From: Methylocystis echinoides
GTDB taxonomy: Bacteria; Pseudomonadota; Alphaproteobacteria; Rhizobiales; Beijerinckiaceae
Direction: 5' to 3'
Assembly: GCF_040687965.1 (NCBI RefSeq)
Contig: NZ_CP156085.1
Location: forward strand, 1 to 64,000
Length of the DNA: 64,000 bases
Part shown: positions 54,873 through 63,547 of the stretch, piece by piece
How the letters are laid out: the number at the start of each line of letters is the position of its first letter
How positions within the stretch are numbered: position 1 is the first letter of the stretch
The notes under the pieces: model-generated
Seen by the model: the letters and a program-made list of their open reading frames with translations, nothing else
Database searches by the model: none
Told to the model about the DNA's origin: nothing
Position numbers and translations under genes: made by a program

Positions 54873-56831
54873 GTGCGCATTCTCTTTTTGACTTCCGCCC
54901 ATAATAGCCTCAGCCAGCGGCTCTTTGTCGAACTCACTGAGCGCGGTCATGAAATTCGGGTGAGCGTTGTCGCGAATGGCGAGGAGATGATCGAAGCCGC
55001 GGCCCGGGAAGCGCCGCATTTGATTATCGCGCCTATGCTTAAGATCGCTGTTCCCCGAGAGGTCTATTCTCGCATTCGCTGTCTGATCGTGCACCCTGGC
55101 GTCAAAGGCGATCGGGGCCCGTCATCGCTTGATTGGGCCATTATCGACGAGGAGTTGGAATGGGGCGTGACCATTCTCGAGGCCGCCGAGGATTTCGACG
55201 CGGGACCCATTTGGGCGTCCCCGGAATTTGCTCTCGACTCCGATCCGCCGAGCAAAAGCGGCCTGTATCGCGGCCTAGTTACCGAAGCCGCTTTGTGCGG
55301 GGTGCTTGAAGCGATTGCGCGGATCGAGACGGGCGAAGTGCAGTCTGGAGCCTGGCGGCCGGAGCCTCTTTCGGAGGCGATGTCCTACGCGCGAGGACGC
55401 CTTCGTCCCCCGATGAAACAGGCGGACCGTGCTATTGAATGGGACAAGGACTCGGCGGCGACAATCATCCGGAAAGTGCGCGCGGCCGACAGTGCGCCGG
55501 GCGTTCTGAGCAAGCTGCTGGGCGTAGAGTGCTTCCTTTACGGCGCGCATGAAGAGGATCGTCTCAAAGGCTCGCCCGGTCGAATCCTCGCGCGACGCGA
55601 CGGGGCGATCTGCATCGGCGCCAGAGATGGCGCTGTATGGATTTCCCATCTGAAGGTCAGGAGCGAGCAGGCGCATAAGGAAATCTGCCGCCTGGCTCAG
55701 ACGGGCGTTGGCTGCGAACGATGCGCGGAAGAGTTCTGCGCCGCCGCCGGGGTCAAATTGCCTGCAATTCAAGTGTTGGGGCCCCTGCTTCGCGACGCGC
55801 CCGAGAGGCCGCTGCCCATCGCCGCGCCGGACGACCACCGGACCTTCCGGGAAATCGTCTATCGCGAAGATGACAAGGTCGGCTATCTCTCCTTTGACTT
55901 CTACAACGGCGCAATGAGCACGGAGCAATGTCAGCGTCTTCGCGACGCCTTCCTTTACACCCGCTCGCGCCCCACCCGAGTCATCGTCCTGCTTGGCGGA
56001 CGCGATTTCTGGTCGAACGGCATTCATTTAAACGTGATTGAAGCGAGCGACGACCCGGCCGAAGAGTCGTGGCGGAACATAAACGCCATGGACGATCTGG
56101 TCCATGAAGTCATCAACACCATGTCGCATGTCGTGATCGCAGGCATGCGCGGCAACGCCGGCGCGGGCGGGGCGATTCTCGCGCTAGCGGCCGATCAAGT
56201 TTTTGCGCGACCCAGCGTTGTTCTTAACCCTCACTACCGTGGCATGGGGGAACTCTATGGTTCCGAATATTGGACTTATTTGCTTCCAAAGCGCGTGGGG
56301 CAGGCGAAGGCGCTCGAACTCACACAGTCTTGTCAGCCCCTCGGCGCGCCGGTGGCGCGCAAGATCGGCTTCCTCGACGACGTCTTTGGCGAAGACATGG
56401 AGACGTTTGAAAGAGAGTTGAGGTTGCGCGCCATGGAGCTCGCGCAAGGGCCGCAATACGCCGCGCGCATCGTAGAAAAGCTCCATCGACGGCTCGAAGA
56501 TGAATTGGACAAACCATTGGCCACTTATCGCGAGGAAGAGCTCCAGCGGATGCGGGTGAATTTCTTTGGACCTGATCCTGCCTACCATGAGGCTCGCCGC
56601 CGCTTTGTCTTCAAGGGCGCCCCGCCGATGCGTTTCTCAAGCGAACAGACTTTGCCATTCCGGCGCGGCAACCGGGAATCGGCGACTTTGGCAACAGCGC
56701 CTCAGAGTGTCGATCGTAAAATGCCATCGGGGCGGTTGCCGGAGAATGACCACACATCATTTCACCTGGCGCGGGCATGGACGGATCTGCTGCAGGTCAC
56801 AATTCGGCGGCTCTTCGCAACGGCTCCATGA
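54873..56831 (+). CDS. hoxX: HoxX-like hydrogenase maturation protein
   Basis: This 652-residue protein has two enzyme domains. The N-terminal formyltransferase/hydrolase part (about residues 1-270) contains VHPGVKGDRGPSSLDWAI. The C-terminal enoyl-CoA hydratase/isomerase part (about 320-560) contains DKVGYLSFDFYNGAMS, then LLGGRDFWSNGIHLN and AGMRGNAGAGGAILALAADQ. HoxX makes CO for the active site of NiFe hydrogenase under air. GTG at 54873 follows GGGAGAG. About 80 residues at the C-terminus, from EQTLPFRRG on, extend beyond usual HoxX. No hydrogenase genes lie in the window. Confidence 0.88.
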   Translation: MRILFLTSAHNSLSQRLFVELTERGHEIRVSVVANGEEMIEAAAREAPHLIIAPMLKIAVPREVYSRIRCLIVHPGVKGDRGPSSLDWAIIDEELEWGVTILEAAEDFDAGPIWASPEFALDSDPPSKSGLYRGLVTEAALCGVLEAIARIETGEVQSGAWRPEPLSEAMSYARGRLRPPMKQADRAIEWDKDSAATIIRKVRAADSAPGVLSKLLGVECFLYGAHEEDRLKGSPGRILARRDGAICIGARDGAVWISHLKVRSEQAHKEICRLAQTGVGCERCAEEFCAAAGVKLPAIQVLGPLLRDAPERPLPIAAPDDHRTFREIVYREDDKVGYLSFDFYNGAMSTEQCQRLRDAFLYTRSRPTRVIVLLGGRDFWSNGIHLNVIEASDDPAEESWRNINAMDDLVHEVINTMSHVVIAGMRGNAGAGGAILALAADQVFARPSVVLNPHYRGMGELYGSEYWTYLLPKRVGQAKALELTQSCQPLGAPVARKIGFLDDVFGEDMETFERELRLRAMELAQGPQYAARIVEKLHRRLEDELDKPLATYREEELQRMRVNFFGPDPAYHEARRRFVFKGAPPMRFSSEQTLPFRRGNRESATLATAPQSVDRKMPSGRLPENDHTSFHLARAWTDLLQVTIRRLFATAP

Positions 56832-57183
56832 CGATCTTGTGAGCTGAGGCGTGAAGGTAGCGGAAATCCTCAGCGAAACAGCCGAGAGGTCCTTTGGGCT
56901 GATGCTTCGCTTGCAAGATCGCTTGCGGGCTGCAAGAGGCTGCGATGGCCACATGACGCAAGCGACGCCAGCAAACCCGGGGTGGTTCGCAGGTAAGAGA
57001 GTGGCGATTTGCAATGGGGCTTGTCGAGGATCCCGCGGACGCGCGCATTTTGGCCAGAGCAATAGTTATTGCTGCATGACGGGAGCCGCGCTGGCACAGT
57101 CTAGACGTTGTTCGTGAACAAACTTTTCGCACGGTAGTTTCATTGGCAGATTGTCAGGTGTCGATCCGCTGAGGGAGATGACA
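56832..57183. other. Gene-free stretch between hoxX and copC
   Basis: No gene supported. Frames on both strands are short or of shadow composition. The copC ribosome-binding site GGGAG lies at its right end. Confidence 0.4.
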
Positions 57184-57561
57184 ATGAACAGAGCAATGTT
57201 CCCCAAAGCGCGAGTGGCGGCCATAGTCGCCCTTGCCTGGGCGGCGAGTTTTCCTGCTTCCGCCCACCACCAATTCCTGCAAAAGGCTTTTCCCGCGGCG
57301 AAATCCCACGCTTCAGCTGTCAGTGAAGTGAGGCTGGTGTTCGATGGCAAAGCCGATGCTTTATTTTCCACCATGAGGCTGAGGAAAGCCGACGGCAGCG
57401 TTGTCGCCGAGATCACGCAGCCCGAAGCCTCACGAGAGATGGTATTGCCGACGCCGACGCTTTCGCAAGGGAAATACCTGGTCGAGTATCGCGTGCTCGC
57501 CACCGACGGCGAAATTGTGAAAGGCGATTTCTTCTTTACGGTCGGCAACGATCGCACGTAG
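57184..57561 (+). CDS. CopC-domain copper-binding protein
   Basis: This 125-residue periplasmic protein has a signal peptide ending SFPASA, followed by mature HHQFLQKAFPAAKSHASAVS. His at the mature N-terminus and the VSEVRLVFDGKADALFSTM and QGKYLVEYRVLATDGEIVKG blocks match CopC, which carries copper in the periplasm. No copD follows. A terminator follows the gene. Confidence 0.87.
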   Translation: MNRAMFPKARVAAIVALAWAASFPASAHHQFLQKAFPAAKSHASAVSEVRLVFDGKADALFSTMRLRKADGSVVAEITQPEASREMVLPTPTLSQGKYLVEYRVLATDGEIVKGDFFFTVGNDRT

Positions 57562-57594
57562 CGCGTGTCGCATATCCGCTACAAGGCGTTCCTG

Positions 57595-57616
57595 AAGCCC
57601 GCCGTGAGGCGGGCTT
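57595..57616 (+). terminator. Terminator after copC
   Basis: AAGCCCGCC (57595-57603) pairs with GGCGGGCTT (57608-57616) across a GTGA loop, followed by TTCGATTGT. The A-rich left arm and T-rich right arm suit a compact rho-independent terminator. Confidence 0.7.
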
Positions 57617-58158
57617 TCGATTGTCTGTGAATGACGCTGTCCTCATCTTGAGAGCTTGGGCGCTTCCCGCTGGCGTTCGCCTGATTCTTCGAACGGCGGG
57701 GGCGGTAACGACGACTCGATCGCTATGACATCCGGCAATGTTCCTCGGCGTGTGCTAGACGAAAAGGCGACTTTCGAACGTTGCTTAGCCGCGGAAGACG
57801 AGGGGGCAATCGCGCGAAAGATCGACGAAGGGGCGGCCGGCACTGTTGAGGTGCCATTCATTTGCGTCAAGCGTGAGAGCCGCCTCGACGGCATGGCGGC
57901 GTTCTGAGGTCCCGAAGTCTGAGGGTTGAAGGACACAAATCGGACGCCTGTGTCCGATGCTGTTGCAAACGCCGATAACGGCGGCGTTGCTGAAGTCGCG
58001 GCTTAAACACAGTGCAGACGTATCTTTTTCCGGAAAGACCAGCCCAGGAAGAGAACCTGTCTTGCAAGCTGGATGCCGTTAGGGCCTGAAGTGCCGTTGG
58101 CGCCGGAGGCGGCTGTGAGCCGGGGAGAGTATCGGTAACCGTAGCGTTGCCTGCACGG
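57617..58158. other. Gene-poor stretch between copC and the LdtR-like gene
   Basis: A frame at 57656-57907 could encode 83 residues but has no ribosome-binding site or known motif. Nothing else is recognised. Confidence 0.35.
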
Positions 58159-58656
58159 TCACAGCCGATATTCAATCTGGTGCGACCAGAAACGATCCAA
58201 CCGTGAGAGTGAACGGTTCACCGCGTCGAAGTCCGCGGCTTGGATGCCGCCTAGCTCTTCAACGGTCGCGGCGTGCTTCTCATAGGCCTTGGCGACCAGA
58301 GCGTGAATTTCTTTACCGCGTTCGCCAAGGCTGATGCGGACCGTGCGGCGGTCGACTCTGGACTTGGAGTAATGGAGGAAGCCGCCGTCGACCAGCTTCT
58401 TGACGTTATAGGAGCTGTTTGATCCGGTGTAATAGTCACGGGCGCGTAATTCAGAGACGGTCAGCTCCTGATCGGCAATGTTGTAGAGCATGATCGCCTG
58501 GACGGCGTTGACATCCACAATCTTGACGCGGTCAAGCGCGTCAGTCACGAGATCCATGAGGCGACGATGCAGGCGCTCCACCAGATGGATCGTATTGGCG
58601 TAAGCCGGCAGAATTTCAGCGGTGCGGATGGCAGGGCTGGTCATTGTCGGAGTCAT
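58159..58656 (-). CDS. MarR-family regulator, LdtR-like
   Basis: This 165-residue winged-helix regulator matches the LdtR group of Hyphomicrobiales. It shows LVERLHRRLMDLVTDALDRV, NAVQAIMLYNIADQELTVSE, the recognition-helix region YYTGSNSSYNVKKLVDGGFL and the wing SKSRVDRRTVRISLGERGKE. LdtR controls L,D-transpeptidase and stress genes. The ATG at 58656 is chosen over TTG at 58662. Confidence 0.85.
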   Translation of the reverse strand: MTPTMTSPAIRTAEILPAYANTIHLVERLHRRLMDLVTDALDRVKIVDVNAVQAIMLYNIADQELTVSELRARDYYTGSNSSYNVKKLVDGGFLHYSKSRVDRRTVRISLGERGKEIHALVAKAYEKHAATVEELGGIQAADFDAVNRSLSRLDRFWSHQIEYRL

Positions 58657-58870
58657 CGCCAAATCCTTTTTGCTTTATGTCGGCTCTTGGGCTCGTTGAT
58701 AGGCTCGACGTTAAGCATCGCGTCTGAACCGCGGCTTAAACAACATAGTGAATCAGAAATTCACCTGTCTGGGTGAATTCGGTTCTGAATGGTATGGTAA
58801 GAATTGCTTTAGAAAGCTAAGCGGCATGGAAGGCGCTACAGCTGCTGGTGCCACAGCTGCCGCGCGACAA

Positions 58871-59125
58871 TCATCGTGAGACAGGCACCGTCAATGTCGG
58901 AGCGATGATCTCGAGCGAGGGCAGAGATGCCGCATCTTCCTCCTCGCCGGAGGCGGCGAGCTGGGCGCGCTCCTGCATTGCTCGCGCCCGCGCCCATGAG
59001 AAGGACAGGCAGCGGGACCAACTCCAGCCGTGGCGGCGCATGGCCCCGTATTGATGGTAGTGCGCGTCACGGAGGATCGCGGCCTTATCGTAGCGGCCGT
59101 CGCGCGTGATCAGGTCAATTCTCAT
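58871..59125 (-). CDS. Small aromatic-rich protein, unknown
   Basis: This 84-residue protein starts MRIDLITRDGRYDKAAILRD and contains HYHQYGAMRRHGWSWSRCLS, rich in Trp, Tyr and His. The same frame upstream reads VEHLLDEWKMTQAARRRSHE without a start near it, and another frame upstream (59148-59363) may be its lost N-terminus, so the full gene may be frameshifted near 59240. Function unknown. Confidence 0.45.
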   Translation of the reverse strand: MRIDLITRDGRYDKAAILRDAHYHQYGAMRRHGWSWSRCLSFSWARARAMQERAQLAASGEEEDAASLPSLEIIAPTLTVPVSR

Positions 59126-59390
59126 AACCTGCCCGTCGCGTCGGCGTTCATGAGACCTTCGACGTGCTGCCTGCGTCATCTTCCATTCGTCGAGCAAGTG
59201 TTCCACACGTTCCCGCTCCGGCAGTGTCGCCGCCGCGCGTGCGATTCTCCCACAGGATCTGTCGCCCCCAACTGCCCGACGCCGCCTTCATACTCGCTGC
59301 GATCTCCAGCGGCCACGCTAGATAGGCGCGCGGCAGAGCTTCTGCGACGTCCTTGAGATGCACGCGACAGATCGCCGTTCCGGCTTTATC

Positions 59391-59624
59391 TTATTGAGCG
59401 GCGATTAGCCGCTCTAGCCTTTTTTGATCGGCGTCTTGAAGACTAACGAGCGCATGGCATTTCCTAAGGTCGCCTGTATTTGCTTCACTGCATATCCTAT
59501 ACGCAACCAGGGATTGGGATTGAGCCTCGCGAGCGTAGGCAAGATCCTCCGGGCGAACACGGCCAGAACTGCAACCGCAACCTGCCAAAATTATCAGCGC
59601 TGAAAGAAGCAAGAGGTATCGCAT
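59391..59624 (-). CDS. Small lipoprotein, unknown
   Basis: This 77-residue protein has a lipoprotein signal: MRYLLLLSALIILAGC, with the lipid-bearing Cys in the LAGC box. The mature part contains EDLAYAREAQSQSLVAYRIC and ends RLERLIAAQ, mainly helical. The ATG at 59624 is used rather than TTG at 59630. Confidence 0.7.
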   Translation of the reverse strand: MRYLLLLSALIILAGCGCSSGRVRPEDLAYAREAQSQSLVAYRICSEANTGDLRKCHALVSLQDADQKRLERLIAAQ

Positions 59625-59639
59625 ACGCAACCCTCACAA

Positions 59640-60076
59640 TCCAACCTGCTCGCCCTGCATGGGACTATACGATAGTAAACTAAGAAATGATTACTGGAAA
59701 TTGCTCATCTAGCGCCATTGCCCCTGATTTGTTGCTGCACAGTCGTGGGGTTTTCGAAAATCAAACCCGGAACGCAGTGGCGCAGCGTCAGCCTGAGCGC
59801 CCCCGACAGATCCAAGGGGCTGAGGTTTAGGCCGACGGAATATCGCTCCACAACCCTTATTCAGGTGGCAGGGTTTGAGAGCCGCCCCTCTCGGAACACA
59901 GGCTGCATCCCCCTCACGAAAAGCCAACTTTCCTAGGACTTCGATACCGCCTCGATGTCTAGCGTGGCTACAATTCCCCCAGACGGCGGATTGTCTCGGC
60001 GCCCCGTTGGGGGCTTCCAGAGCTGGCCCCGATTGATTCGAATGAGCAGATCAAACCTGCGCCTGCCTCGTTAGAG
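59640..60076. other. Stretch with no supported gene
   Basis: No convincing gene. Part of the right side (from about 59968) may hold the eroded 3' end of the phosphatase gene. Confidence 0.35.
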
Positions 60077-60711
60077 TTACTGGAGCCTCGAGAGTAGTCG
60101 ATATCGCGAATGAGGTGGAGCGTCGTCGGCGCAAGATTGTGCAGGCCTATCGGGATGGCAAGCCCATCCGAACCTCCCCTTGTGCGAAACGCCTTCAAGC
60201 GAGGTAGGTGTGTGTCCATGGACGACGTATTTTGGAAAGGCTCCCGTAAAACGCAGAAACCCACCCCTTATCCATAGTTTCGTATGGTCTGTTTGTTCAG
60301 CGAGTGGCTGCCCGGGTTTGATTCCTGCGTGGACAAAAATCCGCGTTCGTCCTCGAAGGACGTCGGCAAGTGCGACATCCAAACTTTGTCATCCTCAAAC
60401 TGGTCTTCTCGCCCCCTATAGGCTCGTTTTGTTTGAACACCCCCGTTATCGCGCCAGAGTTCCGGTTCTTCTTCACACTCGACCATCATTTGCTCATGAT
60501 TTCCGCGAAGACAAATAACCGGTGGCCCTTCAATCATTCGAAGACGGCCGACCACTTTCAAGGAGTCAGGGCCGCGATCTATATAATCGCCGAGGAAAAT
60601 GAACTTCAGAGGGGCCTTGTTTGCTCGAGCTGTGAAGGCGTCGATTTCGCTCAGCAACTGCTCCAGCATGTCATACATGCCGTGAATGTCCCCGATTGCA
60701 ACCGTTATCAT
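60077..60711 (-). pseudogene. Metallophosphoesterase (PP1/ApaH-like), frameshifted
   Basis: The N-terminal part has the metal-binding motifs AIGDIHG, LGDYIDRGPDS and CLRGNHEQMM. The frame then breaks at about 60334: GFL in one frame becomes FVHAGIKPGQPLAEQTDHTK in another, with one missing T explaining it. The second frame goes on to YVVHGHTPTSLEGVSHKGRF and loses similarity before the stop at 60077. It lies 12 bases downstream of the HTH gene, so the two were an operon. Confidence 0.82.
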
Positions 60712-60723
60712 ACCTTACCCCTC

Positions 60724-61359
60724 TTATCGCGAGAAAAGCCCTTCGGGCACTTCGTTTGTGCCAATGAATAATCTGACGCTGCCCGGGCGATAATAGCCGT
60801 CGAGCACCTCTACGAAATTGCCATCGACGTCGTATCTCTCAGCATGGTCGGGCGTATAATTGATAACGAACCCGGTTGTGGGCCCAAAGAAGGACACAAC
60901 AGGGGTTTTTCTCACGACCTCAAGAGCTTGCCTGACGAAGTCGGAGGCTGGCTGGGTCAGGTCGAGGGGTATGCGAAGGTATCCCTCAACTCCGCCTGTA
61001 ATGCCAAAGATGAAAATCTGAGATGGACGGGTGCTTGTTCCTTGAAGGTAGGCGTCCGGCTGGAAAGAAGCCCTCCATTTTGCGTCTCGGATAGCCGCCT
61101 CTTCCGCAAGCTTCGCGGCCGTGGCGTTGACCGCCTTGTTAACGGCGTCCTGATCAACCTCCAATGCTTCAGGAAGAGCCTTTAGAAGGTTTCTGGAAGG
61201 GAGAGAAGCAATGTCTCCCGCGCAGAGCTGCTCGAGCCTTCTTACCCCTTTTGATATGTTCTTGTAGCCGCAGCGGCGCGCCAATTCGCCGCGCCGGAAG
61301 CCGAGCCCTTGGAGCCGGCCGTCAATGAAGTCGTGGATAGGGTAGCGGTCAAACATCAT
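60724..61359 (-). CDS. HTH-like protein upstream of the phosphatase
   Basis: This 211-residue protein begins with a helix-turn-helix-like segment (LGFRRGELARRCGYKNISKG, about residues 19-38), followed by a helical linker and a C-terminal mixed region (SQIFIFGITGGVEGYLRIPL, then SVRLFIGTNEVPEG). Two start codons, at 61359 and 61356, follow a hairpin containing the ribosome-binding site. It is probably a regulator or sensor; the family is not recognised. Confidence 0.65.
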   Translation of the reverse strand: MMFDRYPIHDFIDGRLQGLGFRRGELARRCGYKNISKGVRRLEQLCAGDIASLPSRNLLKALPEALEVDQDAVNKAVNATAAKLAEEAAIRDAKWRASFQPDAYLQGTSTRPSQIFIFGITGGVEGYLRIPLDLTQPASDFVRQALEVVRKTPVVSFFGPTTGFVINYTPDHAERYDVDGNFVEVLDGYYRPGSVRLFIGTNEVPEGLFSR

Positions 61360-61384
61360 GCCCTCCGATTGCAGCGCGGAGGGC
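61360..61384 (-). promoter_or_regulatory. Hairpin enclosing the HTH-gene ribosome-binding site
   Basis: In the minus-strand mRNA, GCCCTCCG (61384-61377) pairs perfectly with CGGAGGGC (61367-61360) across a nine-base loop. The GGAGGG ribosome-binding site is in the second arm, directly before the start codons, so folding should block translation. It may also be a repressor-binding palindrome. Confidence 0.6.
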
Positions 61385-61851
61385 TAGAAATCCGCCTTTG
61401 TTGCCGTCATGCGGCCGCATCCCACTTTTTCGTGGAACCACCTTGCCGCGGATCGGCAGGTTGGTGAGAGCGCTAGCCCTCGTCTCGATGCAAATCTGAG
61501 ATGGGAGTTGGCTTGCGCGTCTTCAAGAAGAGCTCGTAGAGAAAATCTCCCGAACGGTCGGACGGCGCGGTCTCCAATATCAACCCGAGATCTTCGCGAA
61601 AACTGAGGTTCAAGATCTCGTCGGGCCTTGTCCAAAAACGATGGCAGCGACCTTCTTCATGTTCAACCCGGCCCGCTCGATATGTCGTCCAGGCGTCCGG
61701 GCTTCCTCGACTACAATATGAGCCTCTCGCACGGCGATCGAGTTCCAAGCGGCGGCGTTTGTAAGTTAACCCGTTATAGCCAAGCTTGCTAATAACAGAT
61801 GAAGTTCGTATTTCACTTCAACATTCTCAAGCAGGAAAGGCAAATAGACTG
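61385..61851. other. Stretch with no supported gene
   Basis: No convincing gene. One minus-strand frame near 61630-61745 gives a short AREAHIVVEEARTPGRHI-like stretch that could be a relic, not identified. Confidence 0.35.
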
Positions 61852-62043
61852 ATGGACTATAAAACCACTGATAAGCGTCTTAAGTATGGTTTCGGCGAGT
61901 TCAATCGGGGCGATGCGTGGCGCTACTACAATGTTCCACTGGAGCGCATCCGCAGCGCCGCTCAAATGTTCGGCCAGCGCCACGGCATGAAGTTCCGGGT
62001 CCGGCAGAATGCGAAAGCAGTGCTCGTGGAGCGGCTGGCGTAA
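61852..62043 (+). CDS. Small basic protein, unknown
   Basis: This 63-residue protein starts MDYKTTDKRLKYGFGEFNRG and ends RVRQNAKAVLVERLA. It is basic and aromatic, of a size seen for small DNA-associated plasmid proteins. An AGGAAAGG lies 12 bases upstream. No family recognised. Confidence 0.5.
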   Translation: MDYKTTDKRLKYGFGEFNRGDAWRYYNVPLERIRSAAQMFGQRHGMKFRVRQNAKAVLVERLA

Positions 62044-62274
62044 AGACCTATAAAATTAGAGACCGCCATCAAGGGCCCGCGCCGAAGCGGTCTGGGCTTT
62101 TGATTTGTGCGCCTATGATAGGCAAGCGGCTTGAGATCGCGAAGTCAGGGTCTGCAAATGGCGCATTGCTGCCTTCGACATTTCCACGTTCTCCACTTAG
62201 AGCGTAGATAGAACTGGCTTCGGGCGTTTCACACCGCTTCTCAGCCGCGAGCCGATTTAAGCCGGCGCATGATC

Positions 62275-62577
62275 CTAATAGTCCTCCGCCTGGCAGCGCG
62301 CAGCGCGTTCCCGCATACCGACTGGGACCCGCGCTTCGCACGCCTCTCGCGCCTGCTTCCCGGTGGGCGCCGTGCCGGCTCCCCCGTTGAAGGGCGTTCC
62401 GTCCGGCGCGATATGGACAAACCACGACCAGCACCCGGCATTCGATCCGTAAAGGTAGCGGTAGATGCGCGCGAGCGGCTTGCCGTCGTCGTCGAGCAGG
62501 GTCCAGTCGTCGGGCGCGAATTCAACGGAGCCATCGAGGCGGCGGAATGAGGTTCGGCGCCAGTTACGGTTGGTCAT
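62275..62577 (-). CDS. Small tryptophan-rich protein, unknown
   Basis: This 100-residue protein starts MTNRNWRRTSFRRLDGSVEF and has YRYLYGSNAGCWSWFVHIAP. It is a compact, aromatic, cytoplasmic protein with no motif I recognise. The ATG at 62577 is chosen; an upstream frame to 62712 crosses the inverted repeats at 62681-62760. Confidence 0.55.
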   Translation of the reverse strand: MTNRNWRRTSFRRLDGSVEFAPDDWTLLDDDGKPLARIYRYLYGSNAGCWSWFVHIAPDGTPFNGGAGTAPTGKQAREACEARVPVGMRERAARCQAEDY

Positions 62578-62680
62578 GGACGAAGCCGGTCGCGCGAAGA
62601 CAAAAGCAAACGCCCCGCCGATACATCCACGGTCGAGGCGTTTCGTGCCGGGGCCTGGCTCTCGGGAGCCATCTTGGCTT

Positions 62681-62893
62681 GAGAATATCCGATTTCGAAT
62701 CGAAAAAGCCATGAAACGTGATAATATCAGGCAACGATATTCTCACGTTTGATGGCTTCTCACGTCGCTTTAGCCGCAAAAACTGGCCGGCATCGTCCGT
62801 CGCTGTTCCCAGTTCTATAAAAAGGTTGGAACAACAAAATCTCGAATTAGCTGGCTTCGGCAAGCCAAATTGTCGAATTAGATGGATATTCTC
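62681..62893. repeat. Four GAGAATATC-type motifs with a long inverted repeat
   Basis: GAGAATATCC (62681-62690), GATAATATC (62720-62728), GATATTCTC (62736-62744) and GGATATTCTC (62884-62893) are variants of one motif in both orientations. The middle two belong to 23-base arms, with two mismatches, around a seven-base centre AGGCAAC (62729-62735). The shape fits a recombinase core with accessory sites, or operators. Confidence 0.6.
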
Positions 62894-62950
62894 AAGCACC
62901 GGCTTTCCATTAAGCCATTGAGTTTCTTCATATCAAATTCTCACGCCAAA

Positions 62951-63547
62951 ATGGCTCCTGACACCCAGGGCGCCGATCCGGGTGCGGCCGCCTTTTCCGC
63001 CGGCGCCGGCCTGGCGCTGTTTGATCAGATTCTGCGGGGCGCCGACGGGGGCGAGCCGGTCTATGCCGGTTGCCTGCGCCAGCGCCTTGCGCTGCGCGCC
63101 GCCGATTCCTGCGCGACGCTTTGCCGGCTGCGCGAGGATGCGGCCGCGCTGCGCGACGCCGAACATCTGGCCACGGAAGGCGAGACCAGTCCCGCCGGCC
63201 GTCTTCATCGCGCCTTTCGCCTCTCAGCGGCGCAGCCCGCGCGCCGCGACGCAGGGCTCCTGCGCGCAGCGGAGTTTCTCGGCCTCGAGGCGGCGATCGA
63301 CGCCGGCGCGCTCGCGGAAGTCGCGGCTGCGGCGCCCGATCCGATCAGCGCGGCGGCGCAGGCGAGCGCTGCGGCGGCGAAACTCTGTCCGCGCGCCGAC
63401 GTCGCCGAATTCTTCGCCTTCGTCGTCGCCGATCTCGTGCTGGCGCGCCGTCTCGACTGTGAATCGGCGTCAGCGAGTGACCCCTCTGGAACATGCGCTT
63501 TCAGCTACTTGCCGTGCCGATCGGCGTCGAGACCCCACGCCGAATGA
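62951..63547 (+). pseudogene. Relic: DUF1403 N-terminal two thirds
   Basis: From MAPDTQGADPG on, the frame follows the intact DUF1403: SAGAGLALFDQILRGADGGE, RQRLALRAADSCATLCRLRE, then FFAFVVADLVLARRLD at about 63411-63458. Beyond that it diverges and stops at 63547. The missing C-terminal part resembles the relic at 53359-53439. Confidence 0.82.

Noticed and set aside
57656-57907. Possible 83-residue gene after copC
   Set aside because: No ribosome-binding site and no recognisable family; kept only as a note for that stretch.
61473-61748. Possible 91-residue minus-strand gene
   Set aside because: Mixed composition, no clear start signal and no motif.
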